Shown here: in pieces, positions 18,459 to 27,243 of the stretch
Layout: each line of letters opens with the position of its first letter
Position numbering within the stretch: the first letter of the stretch is position 1
Origin: Candidatus Poribacteria bacterium
GTDB taxonomy: Bacteria > Poribacteria > WGA-4E > WGA-3G
DNA: 64,000 nucleotides
Assembly (NCBI GenBank): GCA_958295945.1
Contig: OY282386.1
Coordinates: 3,534,001-3,598,000, forward strand
Reading direction: 5' to 3'
Notes under the pieces: model-generated
What the model saw: only the letters and a program-made list of their open reading frames with translations
The model's database searches: none
Told to the model about the DNA's origin: nothing
Translations under genes and position numbers: made by a program

Positions 18459-21400
18459 ATGATAACGAAAAACAACTTTAAAGACTTACTCAAAGTGCTT
18501 GAATTCACAGAGGAAGGGAATACATTCCAAAAATTAGATGGTCAAGTAGATTTGAAAGTTGACTTTGATAAAAAAGAAATAATTTATCCTGAAGGGTTAG
18601 AAGTCCACGAACACCAAACATGTAACTTCTCACAGAATGAGAACTTTGTAGTTTTTGAGTGTGTGCATCGACTATTAGACAAAGGGTACAAACCCGAACA
18701 TTTAGAACTTGAAAAACCATATAGGATTGGACACAGTGCAAGTGGTGGACGGTTTGATATATTAGTGAAAGACCATCAAGAGAATCCATTGCTGATCATT
18801 GAATGTAAAACAGCAGGCGATCAGTTTGAAGATGCATGGGACAGAACACGGGAAGATGGAGGACAGTTATTCAGTTATGTTCACCAAGAAGCCGATACCA
18901 AATATCTATGTTTATACGCTTCCAGTTTTATTAACAATGAGTTAGATTATGAATACAAACTGATACCGCATTTTGACAATCAGCAAATTCTTGCAGAAGA
19001 TACAACACTGCTCTCCTTCAATAAGACTAACAAAGCGGAACACCGCTTTGCTGCTTGGCGCGACACTTACAAATTAGAATTCACAGAAGTCGGTATATTT
19101 GAAGATAGTATTCAACCGTACCATATCGGTAAAGATAATTACACCCTTTCTGAGGACACTAAACCTATTGATGTTGATGATAAAAAAGGAAAATACAATA
19201 AATTCCGAACTATATTAAGAAAACACAATATTGCAAGAAGGGAAACAGCCTTTGAGGTTTTGGTTAATCTTTTTTTATGCAAGTTGGTTGACGAAGAAGA
19301 AAACAGAGATGACCTTAAATTTTATTGGAATGGGCCCGCTTACGATAATTATTTCGATTTTGTTGATAGACTTCAAAACCTATATCAGAAAGGCATGCGT
19401 AAGTTCCTAAACGAAGAAATTAGTTATATTAGTCGTGAACAAATTGATGAAGCATTTTGGCCAGTCAAAAATGACCGTAACGCCACCAAGAAAAAGATTC
19501 ATGACTATTTTACGGAACTTAAATTTTTCTCCAACTCTGCGTTCTCATTTTTAGATACACACAATAAGAATTTATTCGACAGAAACACTGCTGTCCTGTC
19601 AGAAGTCGTGCAAATGTGGCAAGGGTTAAGACTCAAAACAGATGAACAAAACCAGTTTTTAGGTGATATGTTTGAGTTCTTTCTTGACAACGGTATTAAA
19701 CAGTCCGAAGGGCAGTTTTTCACACCACTGCCTATCTGCAAATTTATTGTTTCCTCCTTACCACTTGCTCAAAAAATTGAGGAAAACTCTGAACCACTTA
19801 AAGCGATTGATTACGCCTGCGGCTCCGGACATTTTCTGAATGAATACGCTTACCAAATAAAACCTTTAGTTGAAAAACTGAATAGGGATATAAGCGATTA
19901 CTATAGCCAAATCACCGGCATAGAAAAAGAGGATCGCTTAGCAAAAGTCGCCAAAGTTGCAGCGTATATGCACGGACATGAACAAATAAAAATATTGGAT
20001 GCAGACGCACTTGCATCTCATCCAGAAATACACCAGAAAAATTATGATGTCCTGGTAGCTAATCCACCCTTTGCAGTGGAAGGTTTTTTGCAGATCCTGA
20101 GCGACGCGGACAAAGAAAGGTATCAACTCATTCAAGCTACAGGTGAAAATAGTAATACCAATAACATTGAATGTTTCTTTTTAGAACGGATTCATCACTT
20201 AATGGCTCCCGGTGGAATAGTTGGTGTGATTGTCCCCTCCAGCATTTTGTCCAATACGGAAGCAGTTCACAATCGAACCCGTGAGATTCTGTTACAATTT
20301 TTTGATCTGGTGAGTATTGCCGAACTGGGAAGTGGCACCTTTGGTAAGACAGGTACCAATACAGTTGTGCTTTTTTTAAGACGGAAAGTAAAGGACCTTG
20401 AACCCGCAGAGTATTACCGCAATCGGGTTGAGGACTTTTTTGAAGGTGATGAGGAAGGTGAAATATATCAAGACCATCCCTTGATAAAGGCATATTGTGA
20501 ACATATCCAAGTGCCTTATGAAGAATACATCAAACTTTTTGCCCAAACCAACCTTGAACCACTTTCTAACCTATTGGAATACGATATTTTTAAAGACTAC
20601 AGACAAGACTATGACCAAAGCACGGAAATTAAAAACCTGAAAAAATCCAATGTCTTCAAGAAAAAAGCATCAACGGAACAATCAGCAGAATTAGATCAAC
20701 GTTTCATCGCTTACCTGCACAACATAGAAAAAGAAAAACTCTATTACTTCATTTTAGCACACAAGCAGGAGAATAAGGTGCTAATTGTCAATGCACCAAA
20801 TACCAACAAAGAACGGAAGCAATTTTTAGGTTATGAATGGAGCAGTGCCAAAGGCAGAGAAGGCATTAAATACGAGGGAGGCGAAACGGTAAACGATATT
20901 ATCACACCCTTATTTGACCCGAAGGATCCCGATAACAACGTAAAAATAAACACTGCAATTAAACGAAACTTTATCGGTCCAACCACCGACCCATTACCCG
21001 AGCACTGCCACTATGCCAAACTTACCGATATGTTAAATTTCAGCCGCGTAGATTTTGATAAAATCATTAGCCTAACCCCTTCACAAAATACGGAAATAGA
21101 AACACAGCATCCATTAGTGAAGTTGGGAACTGAGATAGAAACGATTGAAACTGGAAATAGACCTAAAGGCGGCGTTGAAAATATAACAAGCGGTGCTTGG
21201 AGTTTGGGGGGTGAACATATACATCCTACAACTGGTATGGTTGACTTAAGTACCCCTAAATATGTTCCGTTAGACTTTTACCACGGCAGCACAAGAGGTA
21301 TATTACAAGAAAACGATATTTTGCTTTGCAAAGATGGGGCTTTAACCGGAAAAATTGCACTTTTAAGGGAAGAACTGAACAATGAAAATGCCATGGTGAA

Positions 21401-22196
21401 TGAACATGTTTTTCTTTTGCGGTGTGAGTCACAATTAAAACAGTCCTATATTTTTAACTTTCTTTTTTCTGAGAACGGTCAAAATCTACTAAAACAAAAC
21501 ATCACAGGTTCCGCTCAAGGGGGACTGAATTCAACCAACCTTAGAGAAATAAAAATCCCCCTTCCACCTCTCCAAATCCAACAGCAGATTGTAGATGAGT
21601 GTGAGAAAGTGGATCAGCAAACTAACCAAGCGCGCCAAACCATCACCGAAGCCAGACAAGAAATTGAGGAAAAAGTGCAAGCAATTATCAATGCAGGGCA
21701 TGAGATGAAAAAAATAGATAGGGTATTAACTTTGGAATATGGAAATTCTTTGCCAGAAAACAAAAGAATTAGTGGTGATTTTCCGGTTTACGGTTCAAAT
21801 GGAATCGTTGGAAGTCACAACGAGTTCTTAGTTAATGCACCTTGTATAATTGTTGGACGGAAGGGGAGTGCAGGGGAAGTCAACTGGTCTGATGAAAATT
21901 GCACACCGATAGACACAACTTTTTACGTAAAATTGTTAGACGAAACGACTGCGGACTTAAAATTTACCTATCACATGTTAAAGTCATTAAACCTGCCTTC
22001 ATTAAAAGGAGGGTCGGGTCCTGGAGGAATCAATAGAAACAATGTATATGCTTTACAAATTCCTATCCCGCAGCTTAATGTTCAACAGCAGTTAGCAGCA
22101 GAAGTTGAGCAATTAGAGGCAGAAATCACCGAGGCACAAACTGTAATTGACGAAGCCACTGACCGTAAAAATGCCATTCTCACAAAGTCCCTGTAG
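18459..22196 (+). CDS. Single-polypeptide restriction-modification enzyme: nuclease, N6-adenine methylase and specificity domains
   Basis: A 1245-residue multidomain protein. Residues about 40-200 form an HsdR_N-like nuclease with D100 (GRFDILV), then E115-x-K117 (IIECKT), the PD-(D/E)XK pattern. Residues about 270-620 form a type I (HsdM-like) methylase with the AdoMet loop around C454-G-S-G and the catalytic NPPF at 535-538. Residues about 885-1245 contain two HsdS-type half-sites, each ending in 'LPLQIQQQIV'/'PQLNVQQQLA' and a long coiled coil. No helicase motifs are seen, so it is not a type I R subunit; it resembles type IIG/Eco57I-like fusions that methylate and cut using one target-recognition module. 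The start at 18459 (MITKNNFKDLL) is set by the promoter. A complete R-M unit in one gene suggests horizontal acquisition. Confidence 0.85.
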   Translation: MITKNNFKDLLKVLEFTEEGNTFQKLDGQVDLKVDFDKKEIIYPEGLEVHEHQTCNFSQNENFVVFECVHRLLDKGYKPEHLELEKPYRIGHSASGGRFDILVKDHQENPLLIIECKTAGDQFEDAWDRTREDGGQLFSYVHQEADTKYLCLYASSFINNELDYEYKLIPHFDNQQILAEDTTLLSFNKTNKAEHRFAAWRDTYKLEFTEVGIFEDSIQPYHIGKDNYTLSEDTKPIDVDDKKGKYNKFRTILRKHNIARRETAFEVLVNLFLCKLVDEEENRDDLKFYWNGPAYDNYFDFVDRLQNLYQKGMRKFLNEEISYISREQIDEAFWPVKNDRNATKKKIHDYFTELKFFSNSAFSFLDTHNKNLFDRNTAVLSEVVQMWQGLRLKTDEQNQFLGDMFEFFLDNGIKQSEGQFFTPLPICKFIVSSLPLAQKIEENSEPLKAIDYACGSGHFLNEYAYQIKPLVEKLNRDISDYYSQITGIEKEDRLAKVAKVAAYMHGHEQIKILDADALASHPEIHQKNYDVLVANPPFAVEGFLQILSDADKERYQLIQATGENSNTNNIECFFLERIHHLMAPGGIVGVIVPSSILSNTEAVHNRTREILLQFFDLVSIAELGSGTFGKTGTNTVVLFLRRKVKDLEPAEYYRNRVEDFFEGDEEGEIYQDHPLIKAYCEHIQVPYEEYIKLFAQTNLEPLSNLLEYDIFKDYRQDYDQSTEIKNLKKSNVFKKKASTEQSAELDQRFIAYLHNIEKEKLYYFILAHKQENKVLIVNAPNTNKERKQFLGYEWSSAKGREGIKYEGGETVNDIITPLFDPKDPDNNVKINTAIKRNFIGPTTDPLPEHCHYAKLTDMLNFSRVDFDKIISLTPSQNTEIETQHPLVKLGTEIETIETGNRPKGGVENITSGAWSLGGEHIHPTTGMVDLSTPKYVPLDFYHGSTRGILQENDILLCKDGALTGKIALLREELNNENAMVNEHVFLLRCESQLKQSYIFNFLFSENGQNLLKQNITGSAQGGLNSTNLREIKIPLPPLQIQQQIVDECEKVDQQTNQARQTITEARQEIEEKVQAIINAGHEMKKIDRVLTLEYGNSLPENKRISGDFPVYGSNGIVGSHNEFLVNAPCIIVGRKGSAGEVNWSDENCTPIDTTFYVKLLDETTADLKFTYHMLKSLNLPSLKGGSGPGGINRNNVYALQIPIPQLNVQQQLAAEVEQLEAEITEAQTVIDEATDRKNAILTKSL

Positions 22197-22393
22197 GAAA
22201 AAGAACGGGAACGTTTTTTGTTTGATTTTCGGTTGTTTTTAGGGTATGATACTGTTGTTAATGGCCCTTAGTGATATATTTGATCAACGTGTCTACGAAA
22301 AAGACCTATGATTAAATTGTACAGTTTTGGATGGTTCTGTGAAGCATGCTGGCAAGACGTGTATGCTATCCTGACATCTTTGCAGGAGGATAA

Positions 22394-22771
22394 ATGAAAC
22401 TGGACTTGGAATACCCTATGAAAACGATACTCGTCCTCTTAATACTTCACTCTGTGATTGTGATGCCTGCCCTCTGTCAAACACCACAGAATGCTGTAGA
22501 GACTGAGATCGCAGTGATTAAGACTGAGATCAAGAATCTAAAAGAGAATGTCAAAAACGGCTTTGAAACTATTCAAAAGAATTTTGACAGACAAAATAAC
22601 ATCATCATTGCCTGCATTGGTATCCCCTTGGCGATTCTTGCGATCAGTGCAACTGTGTGGGGCATATTAGCACATAAGCGAAGCAGAAAAGATTACACCC
22701 TCGAAAAGCAGATTGAAACGCTCACACAGGAAATCGAAACGCTCAAACAACATCGGATTGTAAACCCTTAA
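22394..22771 (+). CDS. Small signal-peptide/coiled-coil/transmembrane protein
   Basis: A 125-residue unrecognised protein. It has a signal sequence or first TM segment (about 10-30, MKTILVLLILHSVIVMPALC), an extracytoplasmic coiled-coil stretch (about 38-68, heptads such as 'AVIKTEIKNLKENVK'), a clear TM helix (about 72-92, IIIACIGIPLAILAISATVW), a basic stop-transfer (AHKRSRK) and a second coiled coil (about 100-118). The start at 22394 follows AGGAGGA closely. It lies just downstream of the restriction enzyme in the same orientation. The protein at 61854-62300, beside another DNA methyltransferase, has the same architecture without obvious sequence identity. Function unknown; a membrane sensor or anchor is possible. 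Confidence 0.65.
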   Translation: MKLDLEYPMKTILVLLILHSVIVMPALCQTPQNAVETEIAVIKTEIKNLKENVKNGFETIQKNFDRQNNIIIACIGIPLAILAISATVWGILAHKRSRKDYTLEKQIETLTQEIETLKQHRIVNP

Positions 22772-22854
22772 TACTCCAGGTTGGCGAATTCCTACTGACA
22801 ACTGACATCTATTAAATATTAAAGGCACGCACAATACCCGTCTACAACAACGAG

Positions 22855-23058
22855 ATGAAACGCATTCTGAATGCTTTAACAGCATTTTCAAGCACGCAAC
22901 CGCGGATTTTTCATGATCGGTATTTCCATTGGTGGGCATGGCTCTGAGCTGCTCGGTCTGACGATCCGCGATGCCTATCAAAACTGCAAGCCTGTCAGCA
23001 ACTTATCTTTCAACAAATCCACCGTCAGTTACTCTGTCTCGTGATGCCACCGCTGTGA
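22855..23058 (+). pseudogene. Possible broken ORF with one in-frame TGA
   Basis: From the ATG at 22855 one frame runs 67 codons to TGA at 23056, interrupted only by TGA at 22945 after ...FHWWAWL. The residues on either side (LNALTAFSSTQPRIFHDRY and LSKLQACQQLIFQQIHRQLL) look protein-like, suggesting the remnant of a degraded gene. I recognise no family. It fills most of the 339 bp gap before leuC. Confidence 0.3.
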
Positions 23059-23110
23059 ATTGCCGAAACAATTTTTTTATGGATAAACAAAACAAAGGTA
23101 AAGAAAAACG

Positions 23111-24511
23111 ATGAAAAAAACGATGTATGAAAAGATATGGGACGCGCATCTCGTAAGGTCATCCGCAAACGAGGTGCCAATTCTTTATATTGATACCCAC
23201 CTTGTCCACGAGGTAACATCCCCGCAAGCATTTGAGGGATTACGACTCAACAACCGAAAGGTGAGACGACCCGATTTAACTTTCGCAACAATGGACCACA
23301 ATGTCCCGACTACGGATAGAAGCCTACCTATAAAAGACCTAATCGCTGCAAAGCAGATGGAAACGCTTGCACAAAACTGTGCTGAGTTTGAAATCTCTCT
23401 CTACGACATCAACAGTCCTGAACAAGGCATTGTCCATGTCATCGGACCAGAACTGGGTATCACGCAGCCAGGAAAAACTATTGTGTGTGGAGATAGCCAC
23501 ACTTCAACGCACGGAGCATTCGGAGCACTTGCATTCGGTATCGGTACAAGTGAGATTGAACACGTTCTTGCAACACAGTGTCTATTACAACACAAATCGG
23601 AAACCTATGAAATCCGAGTTGATGGCACATTACCCTTCGGCGTTACCGCGAAAGACATTATTCTCTCAATTATCGGACATATCGGTATTGATGGCGGCAA
23701 TGGTGCTGTTGTGGAATATACAGGTTCAACTATACGGTCTCTGAGCATAGAGGAACGGATGACAATATGCAATATGTCAATTGAAGCAGGCGCACGTGCT
23801 GGCATGATTGCACCAGACGACACAACATACGAATACATTGCTGGCAGGCAATTTGCCCCGAAGGGTGAAGCCTATGATGAAGCAGTTGATCAATGGAAGC
23901 AACTACCAACAGACGAGGGGGCTGAATATGATCGGGTGTTAGAACTTGATGCTACTAAGATAGCACCACAGGTTACATGGGGCACAAATCCGGGTATGGT
24001 TACGGATGTAACAGGTCAAGTGCCAAATCCTGATGACATGCACACAACTGATGAAAAACGCGCCGCTGAACATGCTTTGGAATACATGGATCTTGTACCC
24101 GGAACGCCAATGACAGATATAAGTGTAGACAGAGTATTCATAGGAAGTTGCACAAACTCACGTATCAGTGATTTACGAGCTGCAGCAGAAGTGGTAAAAG
24201 GTAGAAAAGTAGCAGATACTGTCAATGCAATGGTTGTCCCGGGTTCGCAGGAAGTAAAACGACAGGCAGAAGCTGAAGGTCTCCATGCAATATTCCGCGC
24301 TGCTGGTTTTGAATGGCGTGAGGCGGGTTGTAGTATGTGTCTCGGTATGAACCCTGATACCTTGATGCCGGGGCAACGTTGTGCGAGCACATCAAACAGG
24401 AATTTTGAAGGTAGACAAGGCAAAGGTGGACGCACACATCTTGTCAGTCCACAAATGGCTGCTGCGACTGCGGTATCTGGATTTTTTGTAGACATACGTA
24501 CGTTCGTATAG
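23111..24511 (+). CDS. leuC: 3-isopropylmalate dehydratase large subunit
   Basis: Aconitase-family Fe-S enzyme that, with LeuD, isomerises 2- to 3-isopropylmalate in leucine synthesis. It has 466 residues, the standard length. The 4Fe-4S ligands are visible as C347 (FIGSCTNSR) and C407-x-x-C410 ([11 protein letters not shown]). Substrate and cofactor blocks 'TMDHNVPT', '[22 protein letters not shown]' and '[12 protein letters not shown]' are intact. No leuD, leuA or leuB lies alongside, so the small subunit is encoded elsewhere. The annotated ATG is followed by a second Met at codon 5 (MYEKIWDAH), where many LeuC proteins effectively begin. Confidence 0.97.
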   Translation: MKKTMYEKIWDAHLVRSSANEVPILYIDTHLVHEVTSPQAFEGLRLNNRKVRRPDLTFATMDHNVPTTDRSLPIKDLIAAKQMETLAQNCAEFEISLYDINSPEQGIVHVIGPELGITQPGKTIVCGDSHTSTHGAFGALAFGIGTSEIEHVLATQCLLQHKSETYEIRVDGTLPFGVTAKDIILSIIGHIGIDGGNGAVVEYTGSTIRSLSIEERMTICNMSIEAGARAGMIAPDDTTYEYIAGRQFAPKGEAYDEAVDQWKQLPTDEGAEYDRVLELDATKIAPQVTWGTNPGMVTDVTGQVPNPDDMHTTDEKRAAEHALEYMDLVPGTPMTDISVDRVFIGSCTNSRISDLRAAAEVVKGRKVADTVNAMVVPGSQEVKRQAEAEGLHAIFRAAGFEWREAGCSMCLGMNPDTLMPGQRCASTSNRNFEGRQGKGGRTHLVSPQMAAATAVSGFFVDIRTFV

Positions 24512-24517
24512 TTTCTA

Positions 24518-24638
24518 TAATATAGTAGATCCGGTAATTACCTATACAGTCATCGATTCACAGAAGGCAAACCGTAGGGGCGAGGTCCCCTCGCCCATCT
24601 GAAAAAGTGTAAACGTATTTTCAAAATCTACTATAATA
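24518..24638. mobile_element. TATAGT-ended TIR element E, copy 1
   Basis: A 121 bp non-coding segment with inverted ends (left TAATATAGTAGAT, right ATCTACTATAATA) enclosing a GGGCGAGG-TCC-CCTCGCCC hairpin at 24577-24595. Elements with similar TATAGT ends but different internal hairpins lie at 33798-33913 and 59148-59230. It directly follows leuC. Confidence 0.55.
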
Positions 24639-25085
24639 CTAATTTATCGGTATAACACACGGAACAAGAACCAACCCAAGTTCAAACACGGACACCAGTA
24701 GTGATTTCTAAGAAAAATAGATGAACAAAAGTGTTTACAAACCATAATTTTCACCTGTTTGGAAATCCTATCAGGATGAAACTGTCCAAACTATAGTATT
24801 ACTAAGGATGATTAATTTTCTGACTAATATCACATTAGCCATTGTAGAATAGGTCTCTGTGCCACACTATATTTCAAACCAATCATTATGGTGGAAATAG
24901 AGACTCCAAAAATGTCAAACACACATTTAGCGTTGATTAGACACTACAATAGATGGTAAGAAGTTAGTGCTAAAAACGCAACACACCCATGACTAAAATA
25001 ATCTTGCACTGTTCATCTAATTGTGCTAAAATATGTAAAAATTCAGCTCAAAGTAATTATACAATATAGCAGATTTCTATAGTCT
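24639..25085. other. AT-rich intergenic region upstream of the LarA-like gene
   Basis: About 450 bp without an ORF or recognisable RNA. The only supported signal is the promoter-like pair at 25004-25032. Confidence 0.4.
25004..25032 (+). promoter_or_regulatory. Likely promoter of the LarA-like gene
   Basis: TTGCAC at 25004-25009 and TAAAAT at 25027-25032 with a 17 bp spacer, about 55 bp upstream of the ATG at 25086. Confidence 0.5.
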
Positions 25086-26636
25086 ATGAAATACTTCACA
25101 TATTTCGGAAACCACCTTGTCAATGCAAAAATACCTGATAACTCAGATGTATTTTTTGCAAAACCTCCAATCCCCGGAATCAAACGTGCTGCACTGAGTG
25201 AACAGACGCAACAAGCTTTTGAAAACCCTCTTGAAATGCCTCCGTTACGAGAACTCGTAGACGGAAATTCAAAAGTACTTATTCTTTTTGATGACAATTG
25301 CCAACCTTTTCCTGCTACTAAAAAACCTGATCTACGCCAAATCATGATTGAAACGCTATTGAAGTTGTTATATGCGTATGGCGTAGAGAAGAAGAATATA
25401 GAACTCATGTGTGCTGTTGCTCTTCATCGTAAAATGAAGGAGCATGAACTTGAGTATATGTTAGGGAAAGACATCATGGATGAGTTCTATCCTCATCAAC
25501 TCCGAAATTTTGACGCTGAGGATGCAGAACAAATTGTTGAAGTAGGGAAAACAGAACAGGACGAAGTCGTTGAGACAGATAAAGCTGCGCTTGATGCGGA
25601 TCTGATTATATATGTTGATATGATACAAATTCCGCTCAACGGTGGACATAAGTCTGTCGCAGTAGGACTTGGCACATACAACTCCATCGCACCGCACCAC
25701 TCTCCACACATGACATCTGATTGTCCACATGTGATGCAACCAGAAGGTTCAAATATGCACGCTTGTATTGAGCGGATGAGTCAACTTATTCAGAAAGAGA
25801 CTCCGATTTTTGTACTTGAAGCGGCTATGAATGGTGCTATATATCCCTTCCACCTACGTTATGTTGGAAAACCGAATAAAGACTGCAACATCGTTGAAAA
25901 GGTTGTAAAATCCTTCACTCCACTTACCTTATCCATATTGCCAGAATCAGTAAGGTATAATATACTAAAGAGTGTGCAGACAGACTACGAACCGATGGCA
26001 GTTAATGCAGGCGACATTGATGCGGTACACGGAGAAACACTTGCATTGATGAAGGATCAGTTAGCTATAGATATTCCGCGGCAATACAGCACGTTAGTGT
26101 TTGGTTTACCAGATATGAGTCCTTATGCAGTTGATGCGCGAATCAATCCGGTTTTGGTCGTCAGTGATATATTGGGATATGTGTTTAATTGGTTCTACAA
26201 CAAACCCATTATAAAAGAGAAAGGCGTTGTTATAATAATGAATCCAACTTACGAGATATTTCATGAGGAATATCACGTGGCATATAAGATGTTTTATGAA
26301 GAAGTGTTGGAGGATACAACTGAACCTTTTGAAATGCAGCAGAAATATCAGGAAAAATATGCAAAAGACGAGTATTTAATTGATTGTTATCGAAACAAGT
26401 ATGCACATCACGGTTTTCACCCATTTACAGTATGGTATTGGGCAACTTATCCGTTAAAGTATTTGTCAAAAGTGATTTTAGTAGGTCCAAAGGAATCTCA
26501 AGTAGCACATCGTTTAGGAGTAGAATGGGCGAAAAACTTGGATGACGCACTGGCGATGGCACGTGAAATCTCTGGTGAAGATGATGTTGTGGCATTAACT
26601 ATGCCACCGTTCTTCTATGCGAATGTCAAAGATTAA
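25086..26636 (+). CDS. LarA-like (DUF2088) nickel-pincer isomerase family protein
   Basis: A 516-residue protein of the LarA/DUF2088 family, whose founder racemises lactate with a nickel-pincer nucleotide covalently bound to a lysine. Seen here: an N-terminal Rossmann-like half with 'KVLILFDDNCQPFPA' (about 60-75), His in 'ALHRKMKEHEL' (H114), and the cofactor block 'NGGHKSVAVGLG' with H188-K189, the lysine matching the pincer-attachment lysine of LarA. 'IAPHHSP' follows (about 204-205), where LarA has a nickel-ligand His. The C-terminal half is longer than in LarA (~425 residues). No larB, larC or larE is nearby, so cofactor supply would come from elsewhere. Lactate need not be the substrate; many homologues act on other 2-hydroxyacids or are unstudied. 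Confidence 0.72.
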   Translation: MKYFTYFGNHLVNAKIPDNSDVFFAKPPIPGIKRAALSEQTQQAFENPLEMPPLRELVDGNSKVLILFDDNCQPFPATKKPDLRQIMIETLLKLLYAYGVEKKNIELMCAVALHRKMKEHELEYMLGKDIMDEFYPHQLRNFDAEDAEQIVEVGKTEQDEVVETDKAALDADLIIYVDMIQIPLNGGHKSVAVGLGTYNSIAPHHSPHMTSDCPHVMQPEGSNMHACIERMSQLIQKETPIFVLEAAMNGAIYPFHLRYVGKPNKDCNIVEKVVKSFTPLTLSILPESVRYNILKSVQTDYEPMAVNAGDIDAVHGETLALMKDQLAIDIPRQYSTLVFGLPDMSPYAVDARINPVLVVSDILGYVFNWFYNKPIIKEKGVVIIMNPTYEIFHEEYHVAYKMFYEEVLEDTTEPFEMQQKYQEKYAKDEYLIDCYRNKYAHHGFHPFTVWYWATYPLKYLSKVILVGPKESQVAHRLGVEWAKNLDDALAMAREISGEDDVVALTMPPFFYANVKD

Positions 26637-26656
26637 GCGAGGTTAGGAGACCTCGC
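26637..26656. repeat. GCGAGGT/ACCTCGC palindrome after the LarA-like gene
   Basis: A perfect 7 bp stem around TAGGAG that starts in the stop codon region. A close relative (GTGAGGTTTGGAGACCTCAC) occurs near 50238. It probably doubles as a terminator. Confidence 0.5.
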
Positions 26657-26708
26657 CTACCGTGGATAGAAAGTGTAGATATAATTTTCTACTTTACCAT
26701 AAATGTAT

Positions 26709-27242
26709 GACGGCTCCCCAACCTAAAGGATGGGGTTTCCTTTAGGTCACTTTCTCACGGCTACCGTTTTTTGAAAGTGTGGGTATCTTTTATCTCCTTA
26801 TAGGAGACTCACCTGATTTTAAGTCAGGTTAACCGAGACAGCAATTGTCGGGGTGCCCGCCACGGCACGACTAACAGGGTCCTTACAAGGTATCCCCAAT
26901 GAGCGACCCAGATACTTTAGTTTTACGTTCTGTTATTTCGCGGTTGTAGAGGGAACACCTATACAATCTCATGAAGCGAATGCAGAACTCATCACAGACG
27001 ACTGGCAAGGATCGTAACTTGCAGCGTCCACAACCGAATGTGGTATTGTTGAGTTTATCAACATCAACTCTGTCCGAGCAATCGGATTGGATAGGACACC
27101 TACAGAGTGTAGGCGATTGCTCTCCTATCCAGTTGATAGGAACAGAATACCATATTTCTTGAACAAAGTCAAGGCTTTTTATTCACACACAACAAAGGCG
27201 GTGTCTACATCCCCGTGCTAAAGCAACGGGGTTTTGACACCG
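26709..27242 (+). mobile_element. IS200/IS605-like non-coding element (deletion derivative)
   Basis: A segment of about 534 bp bounded by the subterminal hairpins typical of IS200/IS605-group ends. At the left is CCCCAACC-TAAA-GGATGGGG (26716-26735). At the right is CCCCGTGCTAAAGCAACGGGG (27211-27231), nested inside a perfect CGGTGTC/GACACCG stem (27199-27205 with 27236-27242). No intact tnpA, tnpB or iscB is present; all frames are broken, the longest being 63 codons. The left part is a run of hairpins, described separately. It abuts the start of the ClpX-like gene. Assignment rests on end structure only, so a stand-alone palindrome-associated element is the alternative. Confidence 0.5.
26716..26868 (+). 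ncRNA. Candidate structured RNA (HEARO/omega-RNA-like)
   Basis: Within about 150 nt there are successive perfect stems. ACCTAAAGGA/TCCTTTAGGT (26721-26747) is mutually exclusive with the terminal hairpin. CACTTTC/GAAAGTG (26748-26779) has an inner ACGG/CCGT stem. TCTCC/GGAGA (26793-26807), ACCTGA/TCAGGT (26811-26829), GACA/TGTC (26836-26848) and GTGCC/GGCAC (26853-26868) follow. Such dense folding inside an IS605-like element recalls HEARO RNAs, the guide RNAs of IscB systems, here without the protein. This is inference from structure; no covariance model was run. Confidence 0.4.
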
Positions 27243-27243
27243 A

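Noticed and set aside
26971-27162. 63-residue ORF within the IS605-like element
   Set aside because: No ribosome-binding site, no similarity to TnpA, TnpB or IscB, and its frame is not continuous with any longer coding stretch.
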